A DNA stretch of 64,000 nt, taken from positions 186,001 to 250,000 of the forward strand of contig CAVUIJ010000013.1 in assembly GCA_963741505.1 (NCBI GenBank). The letters are read 5' to 3'. Of the stretch, positions 1-8,973 are shown one piece after another. Position numbers and translations under genes: made by a program. This DNA comes from JAKFWF01 sp963741505 (GTDB taxonomy: Bacteria; Pseudomonadota; Alphaproteobacteria; Rhizobiales; Hyphomicrobiaceae). The notes under the pieces are model-generated. The model had not been told where the DNA came from. It made no database searches and was given only the letters and a program-made list of their open reading frames with translations. Each line of letters starts with the position of its first letter. The stretch's first letter is position 1.

Positions 1-356
1 AGCCACTCCATCGACGCGAGCTTCGGCATCCACTCGGCGATCTGGCCGGCCGAGCCGTACTGGCCGAGCATCCAGGCCACCATGTTGTGGATCGAGATGT
101 AGGCTGCGATCGCCGGGCAGCCGTAGGACAAGGCTTCCATGATCAGCGCGCCGTCCTTGCGCGTGAGGCCGGAGCCGCCCTTGGCCTCCGGTACATAGAT
201 CGTCGCCATGCCCAGGCCAGCGGTCTCGCGGATCACGTCGACCGGGAAATGTCCTTTCTCGTCCCATTCGCCGGCGAACGGCGCAATGCGTTCCTTGGCG
301 AAGGCAAGCGCGGTGTCCTGGATCGCCAGTTGGCTTTCGTCGAGTTGGAAGTTCAT
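1..356 (-). CDS. Acyl-CoA dehydrogenase, N-terminal part (runs off the window)
   Basis: This is the first 118 codons of a flavin-dependent acyl-CoA dehydrogenase, which would oxidise an acyl-CoA at the alpha-beta bond and pass electrons to ETF. The protein begins MNFQLDESQLAIQDTALAF, the usual helical N-terminal domain. It continues through EKGHFPVDVIRE and then GLGMATIYVPEAKGGSG, the typical turn before the FAD region. The wording resembles isobutyryl- or short-branched-chain acyl-CoA dehydrogenases (the ACAD8 type) used in valine breakdown, but the FAD-binding and catalytic-glutamate regions lie outside the window, so the substrate cannot be fixed. The start ATG is at 356, and eipB lies just upstream on the same strand with about 20 bp between them. 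Confidence 0.85.
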   Translation of the reverse strand, partial: MNFQLDESQLAIQDTALAFAKERIAPFAGEWDEKGHFPVDVIRETAGLGMATIYVPEAKGGSGLTRKDGALIMEALSYGCPAIAAYISIHNMVAWMLGQYGSAGQIAEWMPKLASMEW

Positions 357-375
357 CTTTTGCGCGCCTCTGGGA

Positions 376-1233
376 TCACGGCTTCTTGTCGCAAGGCGGC
401 GTATCGAGGAACACCAGATCCTTCAAGACGCCACGGATCGAGAAATCGCCGTAGTCGATGAACAGCCGCTGGCTGACGCCGTTTTCGAAGAACAGGAAGG
501 CGAGCTCATAGGTCGGGGCGGCGTCGGACTTGTCGCCCTTCTTGTCGAAGTAGCTGAGCGACACCGGCCAGGAGGCCAGCGCCTCGAGCTTCTCCGCGTT
601 GGGCACTTGCGGCAGTTTAGGATTCTTGCCGGGCGGCTGGCGGGCGCCGATCACCGCCGTGGTGGCGTAGACCTTCTCGCCCTTTTCCGAACCGTCGTAG
701 AGGTCGGCGGCGAAGATCGACTTGCCGGCCCGCGCCGCCACCAGCAGGGCGATCGAATGCTGCACCGGAAACAGGGCGCTCGCCGGCACATCGAGGCTGA
801 GCTTCTTCGGCTTCGTCACCTCGACCTTGGTGGGGCCATCGCCGGCCGCACGCCGGGCGTCGCCGGTGGTCTGCTCGGCCAGCTGGTCGTCCCGATACTG
901 GCTCGACGAGAACTTGAAGTTGCGGGTATCGGCATCCTCGAAGGTCGACGAGCGCAAATCGTTGATCGACGTCTCGCCCTCCTGGCTCGTCATGCGGGTG
1001 ACGAAGCGCATGGTCTGGGTATAGCCCTCGCAGGCGCTGCCGGTGAGTTCGTAGACCATGCGGCCGGTGAGATCGGTCACGCCGCCGCCGGTCTTGGCCT
1101 TGTCGAGAGTGATCTCGTACACCGCCCGATGCGCCGCGAGCCCCACGGGCTGGGCCGCCGTCGCCACTGGTGCGAACAGGCAAAGAAGCGCTGCGATGCC
1201 CGCGCACACTGCGTGTCTCGAAGTTGGCGCCAT
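376..1233 (-). CDS. eipB: EipB-family (DUF1849) periplasmic cell-envelope integrity protein
   Basis: This 285-residue exported protein matches the EipB/DUF1849 family, a periplasmic beta-spiral protein needed for envelope integrity in Brucella. A signal peptide covers about residues 1-26 (hydrophobic stretch ending VATAAQP). The mature protein opens with LAAHRAVYEITLDKAK, the characteristic start of the family. Two cysteines are visible, one in GSACEGYT and one near the C-terminus in TPPCDKKP; these correspond to the conserved disulfide pair known for EipB. I chose the ATG at 1233 because it places the signal peptide at the N-terminus; an upstream in-frame start adds only unlikely sequence. 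The gene is divergent from the phosphodiesterase at 1400. Confidence 0.87.
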   Translation of the reverse strand: MAPTSRHAVCAGIAALLCLFAPVATAAQPVGLAAHRAVYEITLDKAKTGGGVTDLTGRMVYELTGSACEGYTQTMRFVTRMTSQEGETSINDLRSSTFEDADTRNFKFSSSQYRDDQLAEQTTGDARRAAGDGPTKVEVTKPKKLSLDVPASALFPVQHSIALLVAARAGKSIFAADLYDGSEKGEKVYATTAVIGARQPPGKNPKLPQVPNAEKLEALASWPVSLSYFDKKGDKSDAAPTYELAFLFFENGVSQRLFIDYGDFSIRGVLKDLVFLDTPPCDKKP

Positions 1234-1399
1234 CCGTCGGTATCCTTCGCTTGAATGTCGTGCATGCCTCGTTGCCGGGCAGGTTAGAGTGCCGCGGCCC
1301 GCTTGGCAAAAGGCGCGCGGCCCCAGCGCCATGAAATCCCGCAAGCCCTTGTACGACAAACATGGCGAATCTCGTGCCGTTTGCTAGATAGTCCGGATC

Positions 1400-2149
1400 A
1401 TGCTCGACCGTACCACCTTCATTCGGCCCATCGCCCACCGTGGCCTGCACGATTCGCCCAAGGGCATAATCGAGAACACCGCGCCGGCCTTCGCGGCGGC
1501 AATTTCGCACGGCTACGGCATCGAGTGCGACCTGCAGCCGCTTGCCGACGGCACGCCGATGGTGTTCCACGACTTCACCCTCGACCGGCTGATCGAGGCC
1601 AAGGGACCGATCAACGCGCTCAGCCGCGCCGACGTCAAGAAGCTGCGCTATCGTGGCCAAGATACACGCATCATTTCGTTTGCCGATTTCCTCGATCTGG
1701 TCGGTGGCCGCGTGCCGCTGCTGGTCGAGATCAAGAGTGACTGGCAACCGGCGAAGCCACGCTTCCTCAAAGCCATCGCCACCCTGGCGAAGGACTACAA
1801 GGGGCCGCTCGGCCTGATGTCGTTTGATCCGGTGGTGATGGCGCGAATGCGGGAGCTGGCGCCGGACGTGCCGCGCGGCGTCGTCTCGGGCGTCTATAAG
1901 GGCGAGGGCTGGTGGCTCGATACCTTGAGCGCCGAGCGCGCCTATCGCCTCACCCACCTGCTCGAATGCGGGCCGGTTTGCCCGAGCTTCATCAGCTATC
2001 ACGTGAAATCTCTGCCGACGGCGGAGACACGCTTCCTGCGCGAGGGCCTCGAAATGCCGCTGTTCTGCTGGACGGTGCGGACGCCGGCCGAACGGAAAAT
2101 CGCCGCCGAATGGGCCGACGCCCCGACGTTCGAGGGATATTTGCCGTAG
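1400..2149 (+). CDS. Glycerophosphodiester phosphodiesterase
   Basis: This 249-residue protein has the GDPD TIM-barrel fold. It hydrolyses glycerophosphodiesters from phospholipid turnover to glycerol-3-phosphate and an alcohol. The catalytic signature is complete: IAHRGL at residues 11-16, ENTAPAF soon after, then ECDLQPLADGTPMVFHD carrying the metal-binding Glu, Asp and general-acid His. The later LLVEIKSDW strand carries the third acidic ligand. Length and lack of a signal peptide fit the cytoplasmic UgpQ-like branch. It stands alone, facing the minus-strand oxidase at 2370, with a palindromic repeat between the two stop codons. Confidence 0.88.
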   Translation: MLDRTTFIRPIAHRGLHDSPKGIIENTAPAFAAAISHGYGIECDLQPLADGTPMVFHDFTLDRLIEAKGPINALSRADVKKLRYRGQDTRIISFADFLDLVGGRVPLLVEIKSDWQPAKPRFLKAIATLAKDYKGPLGLMSFDPVVMARMRELAPDVPRGVVSGVYKGEGWWLDTLSAERAYRLTHLLECGPVCPSFISYHVKSLPTAETRFLREGLEMPLFCWTVRTPAERKIAAEWADAPTFEGYLP

Positions 2150-2178
2150 TGCAAGCGGCGCCAACCACACCCGAACTT

Positions 2179-2310
2179 GCGTAGGTTGGGTTAGCGCGGC
2201 CTCGGTGTGTTGGAGGATTGTTTGTGATTCCTCCGCGCGTAACCCGACAGCTTCGACCACCCGCCCAATGTTGGGTTACGGCCGCAAGGGCGGCCTAACC
2301 CAACCTGCGC
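2179..2310. repeat. Palindromic intergenic repeat, GTTGGGTTA family
   Basis: Between two convergent genes lies a composite palindrome. Outer arms GCGTAGGTTGGGTTAG (2179-2194) and CTAACCCAACCTGCGC (2295-2310) match at 15 of 16 positions. Inner arms carry CGTAACCCGAC and GTTGGGTTACG. Palindromes of this TTGGGTTA type are common intergenic repeats in proteobacteria. It could also act as a bidirectional transcription stop for the genes on both sides. Confidence 0.75.
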
Positions 2311-2369
2311 GATCGCAACCTCCAGACCGGCGTCCACTCATGACGACTGAGTGCGCTTGCGGCATAGCC

Positions 2370-3810
2370 TCACACCCTGATCGTCTTGCCCGGGTTCATG
2401 ATGTTCGACGGATCGAGCGCGCGCTTCAACGTGCGCATCAGGTCGAGTTCGACCGGGCCCTTGTAGCGCTCGTTCTCGTCGAGGCGCAGGCGACCGATGC
2501 CGTGCTCGGCGCTGATCGAGCCGCCGAGCTCCACCACCAGGTCATGCACGATACGATTGACCCGCTCGCGCTCGCCCGCGAACTTAGTGCCGTCCCAACT
2601 CAGCGGCGCCAGAGGATTGTAATGCATGTTGCCGTCGCCGACGTGGCCGAAGGCGCAGTGGCGGATGCCAGGATAGGCCATTGCCAGCGCCGCATCGCAA
2701 CGCATGATGAACTCGGCAATTTTCGAGACCGGCACCGAGACATCATGCTTGATGCCGACGCCCGAGACCTTCTGCGCCTCGGCCATGTCCTCGCGCATCC
2801 TCCAGTAGCGCTTGGCCTGGGCGCCGGACGTGGCGATCACCGCGTCTTCGACCAACTGGCGCCCCATCGCCTCCGACAGTGCCTCGGCGAACGGATCGTC
2901 GAGGCAGCCCGGCGCGCCCTGGCCCGAAACTTCGATCAACACATACCAGTCGTGCGGCTCGCGCATCGGCTCGCTGTGGCCCGGCACACCGGCGATCAAT
3001 AACTCGATGATCGAGCGTTGCATCAGCTCGAACGCCGAGATCTGCTCGCCGAGCTTGGACTTCATGAACGACAGCAGCTCGACCGCGGCGGAAGGGCTCG
3101 GCACCGCGAGCCAGGCAGTCGCCGTCGCCGTCGGCATCGCAAACAGCCGCAGCACAGCTGCCGTGATGATGCCAAGGGTGCCTTCGCTGCCGATGAACAG
3201 CTGCTTCAGGTCATAGCCGGTGTTGTCCTTGCGCAGACCGCGCAGGCCATCCCAGATGCGGCCATCGGGTAGCACCACCTCGAGGCCGAGCACGAGGTTG
3301 CGGGTGTTGCCGTAGCGGATCACCTGGGTGCCACCCGCATTGGTCGCGATGTTGCCGCCGATCTGGCACGAGCCCTCGGCGCCGAGGCTCAGCGGGAACA
3401 GCCGGTTGTGTTCCGCCGCCAGGCGCTGGATTTCCGCCAGGATGACGCCGGCCTCGACGGTTAACGTCTCGTTGGCGAGATCAATGGCGCGCACCTGTTT
3501 CATGCGCGCCGTCGAGATAATCACCTCGCTGCGGTCGGCATTGGGCTGGCTGGCGCCGGTCAATCCGGTATTGCCGCCTTGCGGCACGATGCGGCGTGCC
3601 GGTCTCGGCGCAGATCTTGACCAGGGCCGCCACCTCGGCCGTAGATTTCGGCCGCAGCACGATTGCCACGTCGCCCATCCAGTCGTCGCGCCAGCTCCGG
3701 CAGTAGGGCGCGACGTCGGCCTTGGCATCGAGGAAGCCTTGCGGCCCGACAATGGCTTTCAACCGTTCGATCACTTCCGCCGACACGGGATTGGGCGCGG
3801 ATGCTGCCAT
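2370..3810 (-). CDS. FAD-linked 2-hydroxyacid oxidase/dehydrogenase (GlcD/D-2HGDH type), one +1 frameshift
   Basis: This is a flavoprotein of the FAD_binding_4/FAD-oxidase_C family, which oxidises D-lactate, D-2-hydroxyglutarate or glycolate. The corrected length is 479 residues. The N-terminus (MAASAPNPVSAEV through VKICAETGT) lies in one frame. The rest, from RIVPQGGNTGLTGAS (the FAD-pyrophosphate loop), is in another. The break is a one-base insertion near 3591 inside the GTP/IVPQGG junction. The C-terminal half shows CAFGHVGDGNMHYN (metal and substrate residues) and SISAEHGIGRLRLDE, then the family ending DPSNIMNPGKTIRV. It is divergent from the thioesterase gene at 3895. Exact substrate is not readable from sequence. 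Confidence 0.88.
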
Positions 3811-3894
3811 TGCGAAGGGTCCTCGGTCTCGTTATTGCGTCGTTGGGCGCGGACCCTAAGCATGCTTCTCCGCCGCCGCAAGTGAGCGAAAACG

Positions 3895-4368
3895 ATGACC
3901 GACAATGCCCGAAGCGCAGCCGAAGGCGCCGTCACCATGTCCGGCAAGGCGTCGGGCTTCCGCTCGCTGGTCGGCTATCGCACGGTTGCGTGGGCACGCG
4001 ACTACGGCGAGATCGAGTTGCAGCTCGAGCCCAGACACGGCAACAGCATCGGCATCACCCACGGCGGCGTCTACATGACGATTATGGATGCGGCGATGGG
4101 GCACGCAGCGACCTGGTGCGCGGTCGAAGGCAACGTGCGCATCTGCGTGACGGTGTCGCTGACGACCAGTTTCATAGCGCCGGCTAAGGGAAACGTTATC
4201 CGCGCCGTTGGTCGCCTGCACGACATCCACAATCGCATCGGCACGGTGACGGCGGATGTGCTCGACGAAAATGGCACATTGCTCGCCACCGGCCAGGGAG
4301 CTTTCCGCTATTCGCCGGGCAGCGAGACCTACGAGGGTGTACCAAGGGCTGAGGCGCGGCGACGATGA
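3895..4368 (+). CDS. PaaI-type hotdog-fold thioesterase
   Basis: This 157-residue single-hotdog protein probably hydrolyses acyl- or aryl-CoA thioesters. The family core is seen in NSIGITHGGVYMTIMDAAMGHA (His-Gly-Gly with the following Asp on the hotdog helix) and VSLTTSFIAPAKGNVIRAVGRL on the central strands. The end of the domain reads VTADVLDENGTLLATGQGAFRY. Start choice is uncertain: the ATG at 3895 has no clear ribosome site and an internal ATG at 3937 is also possible. It is divergent from the FAD oxidase gene and followed by a TGCAATA-type palindrome. Confidence 0.83.
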   Translation: MTDNARSAAEGAVTMSGKASGFRSLVGYRTVAWARDYGEIELQLEPRHGNSIGITHGGVYMTIMDAAMGHAATWCAVEGNVRICVTVSLTTSFIAPAKGNVIRAVGRLHDIHNRIGTVTADVLDENGTLLATGQGAFRYSPGSETYEGVPRAEARRR

Positions 4369-4380
4369 GTGCGCGGTGCC

Positions 4381-4485
4381 GTAGGGCGCAATAGGCGCAA
4401 GCCGTCGTATTGCGCCGCAGTGGCGCGATCGACCGAGGCGGCGGTGGGCTGATCCGGTGCAATACGCTTCGCTATTGCACCCTAC
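4381..4485. repeat. Palindromic repeat, GTAGGGTGCAATA family
   Basis: The block opens with GTAGGGCGCAATAGGCGC and closes with GCGTATTGCACCCTAC-type sequence on the other strand, so outer arms are inverted copies. A second hairpin, GGTGCAATACGC/GCTATTGCACC, sits at 4456-4480. This is another widespread proteobacterial palindrome. It lies between the convergent thioesterase and FAD/Fe-S oxidase genes and may help end transcription. Confidence 0.75.
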
Positions 4486-4506
4486 GATCGTTGGCCAATT
4501 CAAGCC

Positions 4507-7500
4507 TCACCTCCCCGCCATCGCGTCGCGCAGGATGCGGGCGACGTGGCGGGCTTCGCGGCCGGAGCCGTCCCTAATCTGGTGGCGGCAGGAGAAGCCG
4601 TCGGCGGCGACGATGGTATCGGGAGCTGCCTTGCGCACTGCCGGCAGCAACGATAGCTCGGCCATCGCCATCGAGGTGTCGAAGGTGTCGGCTGCATAAC
4701 CGAAGGCGCCGGCCATGCCGCAGCAGCTCGAACTCGACAACCTCGACTTCGAGGCCCTCGACGAGCCCCAGCGTCTTCGTCACCGCCGCCATGACGTTGA
4801 ACGATTTCTGGTGGCAATGGCCGTGCAGCAGGACTTTGCCTGTCTGCTTGGCGATCTTGCCCTTGATCGCGGCCGGCGTCGATCTCGGCGGCGATGAAAT
4901 CCTCGAACAGGTAGGCCAGCGGCGCGATCTTTGCGGTGCTCATCGCCCGGCAGCATCGCCAGGAATTCGTCCTTCAGCGTCAGCAGGCACGAGGGCTCCA
5001 GCCCGATGATCGGTACGCCGCGCGCGACAAAGGGGCGAACGGCATCGAGGAAGCGCTGCGCTTCCGCCTTCGCTTCATCGACCAGTCCGGCCGCCAGGAA
5101 CGTGCGCCCGCAGCAGACGCGCCGCCCGCCCGTCGAGTGGACCTGTGACACCCGATAGCCGAGCGCAGTGAGCACATCGACGGCGGCATGCAGGTTGTCC
5201 GGCTCGAAATTCGAATTGAAGGTATCGGCGAAGATCGCGACTTCGCGGCCAATCTTCCCCGCTCCCCGTTTTGACGGGGAGAGGGCAGAGGTCGACGCGG
5301 TAGCGTCGACCGAGGGTGAGGGACGGCCGCTTACTCCGTTCATCACGCCGGGCAAGGTTCCGCCCAGTCCGCTGTGGCTCCGGTCTTCGTGTGGCCGCCC
5401 CTCGCCCTGCCCCTCTCCCCGTAAGGGGACGGGGAGAGGGGAAAGGCGGAATCCCTCACTCCGCCACTGCGGCAGGCGCCGCTTGGCCGAGAACCCCAGC
5501 AGCCGCTCGCTCAGCGCCGCCAGGCCCGGGATGCGGTCGCGCAAGTTCATCAGCCAGGCGAGGCGGCGCGCGTAAGGTGCATAGCGGGGCAGGTAGGCGA
5601 TCAGCTTGTCCTTCCACGGCCGCGGCCGGCGCTTGTTCGCAGCGGCCAGCACCTCGATCTTCATCTTCGCCATGTCGACGCCGGTCGGGCATTCGCGGCG
5701 GCAGGCCTTGCACGAGACGCACAGTTTCATCGTCTCGAGCATCTCATCGGAGGAAAAGGCGTCGGGACCCAGCTGGCCGGAAAGTGCGAGCCTGAGCGAA
5801 TTCGCCCGCCCCCGCGTGACGTCGGCCTCGTTGCCGGTGACGCGGAAGCTCGGGCACATGACGTTCGCGACATGCTTGCGGCATTCGCCGTTGTTGTTGC
5901 ACATCTCGACCGCGCCCTGCAGGCCGCCGGCGCCACCGGGATAGGCCGACCAGTCGAGCGCCGGCTTGAAGCCCGAGACCCCATAGTCCGGCTTGTAGCG
6001 GAACAGGCGGCGATCGTTCATGCGGGGCGCGCGCACGATCTTGCCCGGGTTCATCAGCCCTTTCGGGTCGAACCGGTCTTTCACCGCCTCGAAGATTTCG
6101 ACCGTCTTGGCGCCGTACATCATCTCGTGGAACTCGGAGCGCACGAGGCCGTCGCCGTGCTCTCCCGAGTGCGCGCCCTTGTATTCCTTGACCATCGCGA
6201 ACGCTTCTTCTGCGATCGCGCGCATGGTGGCCGCGTCCTTCTCGAGCTTGAGATTGAGAACGGGGCGCACGTGCAGGCAGCCGACCGAGGCGTGCGCGTA
6301 CCAGGTGCCGCGGGTGCCGTGCTTTTCGAAAACTGCCGTCAACCGTTCGGTGTAGTCGGCGAGGTGTTCGAGCGGCACCGCGCAGTCCTCGATGAAGGAC
6401 ACCGGCTTACCCTCGCTCTTCATCGACATCATGATGTTGAGGCCCGAGGTGCGCACCTCCCAGATCGCCTTCTGGCCGGCCGCATCGGCGACCTTCACCA
6501 CCGAATTCGGCTGACCCAAGTCGCCCATCAGTTCTTCCAGGAGATCGAGGCGCGCCAAGTTTTCGGCCTGATCGTCCTCGGCGAACTCGACCAGCAGCAG
6601 CGCGTCGGGCCGGCCCTTGACGAAGGTGTCCATCACCGGGCGGAACATGGCGATGTCGCGGGCGAGCTCGATCAGCGTGCGATCGACCACTTCGACCGCG
6701 ACCGGCCCGAGCTTGACGATGTGCTGCGCTGCCTCCATCGCCTTGCGGAAGGTCGCGAAATGGCAGACGCCGAGTGCCCGGTTCTTCGGCTGCGGGCTGA
6801 GCTTGATCTTGATCCGCCGCGACAAGGCGAGCGTGCCCTCGGAGCCACACAGCAGCGTCGCGAGGTTGATCGGCTGGGCGGAGGGCAGCAGTGCGTCGAT
6901 CAGATAGCCGCCAACCCGCCGCGACACCTCTGGAAACGCCGTCCGTATATGCTCCGCCTCGCGGGCGCCGAGTGCGAGCAGGTCGCGAAATAGAGCCTCC
7001 GCCTTCAGTTCGGTGCCTGGCTTCAGCCTGGCACCGTCCCCGAGTGGTGCCAGGCTGAAGCCAGGCACCAACGCCGGCGCAAGGGGTCCGAAGCTCGCAG
7101 CCGCCCCATCCGCCAGCGTCGCGTCGATCGCGATCACGTTATCGCGCATGATGCCGTAGCGGATCGAGCGGGTGCCGCAGGAATTATTGCCGGTCATGCC
7201 GCCGATCGTGGCGCGGCTCGACGTCGACACATCGACGGGAAACCACAGGCCGGAGCCCTTCATCTGGCGATTGAGCTCATCGAGCACGATGCCGGGCTCG
7301 ACCCAGGCGGTGCGGGCCTCGAAGTCGGTCTCGATGATGCGATTGAGGTGCCTGGTGTAGTCGATCACCAGCGCCCGGCCGACGGTCTGGCCCGACTGCG
7401 AGGTGCCGCCGCCGCGCGGCAGCAGCGGCACGCCGGCCTCGCGCGCGATCTGGGCTGCCGCCTGCACATCGGCATCGGTCTTCGGAATCACCACGCCGAT

Positions 7501-7647
7501 CGGTTCGATCTGGTAGATCGAAGCATCAGTTGCGTATCGTCCGCGCGAGAAGCGGTCGAACAGCACTTCGCCCTCGATCTCGGCGTCGAGGCGCTTGGCC
7601 AGCCCATGGTCGATGCCGGCGTCGGCTGGCGTAACATGCACGTTCAT
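4507..7647 (-). CDS. FAD-binding and Fe-S-binding oxidoreductase, YdiJ-like; three +1 frameshifts near the 3' end
   Basis: This is a large fused flavoprotein of about 1045 residues after correction, like E. coli YdiJ (D-2-hydroxyglutarate dehydrogenase family). The N-terminal FAD domain has LLPRGGGTSQSGQTVG at about 75-90 and IGGMTGNNSCGTRS at about 145-158. The oxidase domain carries YAHASVGCLHVRPVLN and GAHSGEHGDGLVR. A ferredoxin motif reads CVSCKACRRECPTGVDM. The C-terminal CCG domains are HGHCHQKSF and SSCCGMAGAFGY. Single-base insertions near 4938, 4872 and 4731 move the frame three times and so restore it by the end. Two unrelated palindromic repeats lie in frame inside the gene. Start ATG at 7647; the aminotransferase gene diverges 117 bp away. 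Confidence 0.87.
5255..5446. repeat. CTCTCCCC-family palindromic repeat inserted in frame in a coding sequence
   Basis: Left end CTCCCCGTTTTGACGGGGAG and right end CTCTCCCCGTAAGGGGACGG are inverted relatives, with GTCGACGCGGTAGCGTCGAC as an inner hairpin. The element contributes about 65 residues rich in Ser, Pro, Gly and Arg between the ferredoxin domain and the CCG domain of the YdiJ-like protein, without a stop codon. The same repeat family occurs outside genes at 51453-51594. Confidence 0.85.
7012..7069. repeat. GGTGCCTGGCTT-family 24-bp inverted repeat inside a coding sequence
   Basis: Positions 7012-7035 and 7046-7069 are perfect 24-bp inverted copies (each begins GGTGCC and ends GGCACC) with a 10-base loop. 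It is read in frame, giving PGFSLAPLGDGARLKPGTE in the FAD domain of the YdiJ-like protein, in a surface segment before LFRDLLALGAREA. A sister copy lies between genes at 14166-14224. Confidence 0.88.
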
Positions 7648-7696
7648 TGCGATCTGGGCCCTTGTTGCGCCGATCAAGACTACGACACTCTTGCCT

Positions 7697-7727
7697 GCCC
7701 GAACTTCGCATGCAATGCGAAGCGGGC
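7697..7727. promoter_or_regulatory. Palindrome in the divergent oxidase/aminotransferase promoter region
   Basis: CTTCGCAT-GCA-ATGCGAAG (7704-7722) is a perfect 8-bp-arm palindrome. Outer GCCCG/CGGGC extends it with a two-base bulge. Its place midway between the divergent starts at 7647 and 7765 suits an operator shared by both genes. It could equally be a hairpin with no regulator. No adjacent regulator gene is present. Confidence 0.4.
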
Positions 7728-7764
7728 GAAGTCCGTTGTTGGCCGCCGCCGAGGAGAAACCTCA

Positions 7765-8967
7765 ATGCCCGCATCAAACCAGCCGCCCCGTCGCGCCGGC
7801 CGCCACTTCCTGCAGATCCCCGGCCCCTCGCCGGTGCCCGATCGTATCCTGAGAGCGATGGCGATGCCGGTGCTCGACCACCGTGGGCCGGAATTCCAGA
7901 AACTCGGCCAGCGCGTGCTGTCGGGCATCAAGACCATCTTCAAGACGAACAACCCGGTGATCATCTATCCAGCGTCCGGCACCGGCGCCTGGGAGGCTGC
8001 CCTCGCCAACGTACTCTCTCCTGGCGATCACGTACTCATGTACGAGACGGGGCACTTCGCCATGCTGTGGAAGAACATGGCGGCCAAGCTCGGCATCAAT
8101 GCCGAGTTCATTGCGTCGGACTGGCGCGCCGGCGTCGATCCGGCCAAGATCGCCGAGCGCCTCAAGGCCGACAAGGCGCATGCAATCAAGGCCGTCTGCG
8201 TCGTCCACAACGAGACCTCGACCGGCGCCACATCGCGGATCGATGAAGTGCGCCAGGCGATCGACGCCGCCGGCCACCCGGCACTGCTGATGGTCGACAC
8301 CATTTCCGGCCTGGCGTCGGCCGACTACCGCCACGACGAATGGGGTGTCGACGTCACCGTGTCGGGATCGCAAAAGGGGCTGATGCTGCCGCCTGGCATC
8401 TCGTTCAACGCCGTGTCGGACAAGGCGCTCGCCGCCGCGAAAGCCGCCAAGCTGCCGAAGCTGTTCTGGTCGTGGGAAGAGATGATCCCGCACAACAAAC
8501 AAGGCTTCTTTCCCTACACGCCGGCGACCAACCTGCTGTACGGCCTGGCCGAAGCGATCGACATGTTGCACGAGGAGGGCCTCGACCGCGTATTCGCCCG
8601 GCACGCCCGCCATGGCGAGGCGACCCGGCGCGCCGTTGCCGCCTGGGGTCTGGAAAACCTCGTGACCAAGCGTGAGCACTTCTCGCCGGTGCTGACCGCC
8701 GTGCTGGTCCCCGACGGCCACAACGCCGACAACCTGCGCAAGGTCATCCTCGATAATTTCGACATGTCGCTCGGCACCGGGTTGTCGAAGGTCGCCGGCA
8801 GGGTGTTCCGCATCGGCCATCTCGGCGACACCAACGACCTGACCATTATCGGCACCCTTGCCGGGGTCGAGATGGGGTTGGGGCTGGCGAAGGTGCCGCA
8901 CAAGACCGGCGGCGTCGCGGCGGCAATGAGCTATCTGGCGGAGACCGCGAGGCCGCACGCCGGCTGA
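7765..8967 (+). CDS. Serine-glyoxylate aminotransferase family (class V, PLP)
   Basis: This 400-residue PLP enzyme belongs to the alanine/serine-glyoxylate aminotransferase family. It would convert glyoxylate to glycine using serine or alanine as amino donor. The N-terminus reads HFLQIPGPSPVPDRILRAM and MPVLDHRGPEF, as in SgaA. PASGTGAWEAALANVLSPGD forms the phosphate-binding region. LLMVDTISGLAS holds the Asp that contacts the pyridine nitrogen, and VTVSGSQKGLMLPPG carries the Schiff-base Lys. The end FRIGHLGDTNDLTIIGTLAG is typical. A strong ribosome site (GAGGAGA) precedes ATG 7765. Its position divergent from a 2-hydroxyacid oxidase suggests disposal of a 2-oxoacid such as glyoxylate. Confidence 0.9.
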   Translation: MPASNQPPRRAGRHFLQIPGPSPVPDRILRAMAMPVLDHRGPEFQKLGQRVLSGIKTIFKTNNPVIIYPASGTGAWEAALANVLSPGDHVLMYETGHFAMLWKNMAAKLGINAEFIASDWRAGVDPAKIAERLKADKAHAIKAVCVVHNETSTGATSRIDEVRQAIDAAGHPALLMVDTISGLASADYRHDEWGVDVTVSGSQKGLMLPPGISFNAVSDKALAAAKAAKLPKLFWSWEEMIPHNKQGFFPYTPATNLLYGLAEAIDMLHEEGLDRVFARHARHGEATRRAVAAWGLENLVTKREHFSPVLTAVLVPDGHNADNLRKVILDNFDMSLGTGLSKVAGRVFRIGHLGDTNDLTIIGTLAGVEMGLGLAKVPHKTGGVAAAMSYLAETARPHAG

Positions 8968-8973
8968 ATTCGA

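Noticed and set aside
617..2260. Long open frame antisense to eipB and the phosphodiesterase
   Set aside because: It runs against two well-supported genes, shows no family resemblance and has the Arg/Ala-rich wording typical of wrong frames in GC-rich DNA.
5872..6993. 373-codon open frame antisense to the YdiJ-like gene
   Set aside because: It lies wholly opposite conserved FAD-domain sequence and has no start signal or recognisable domain.
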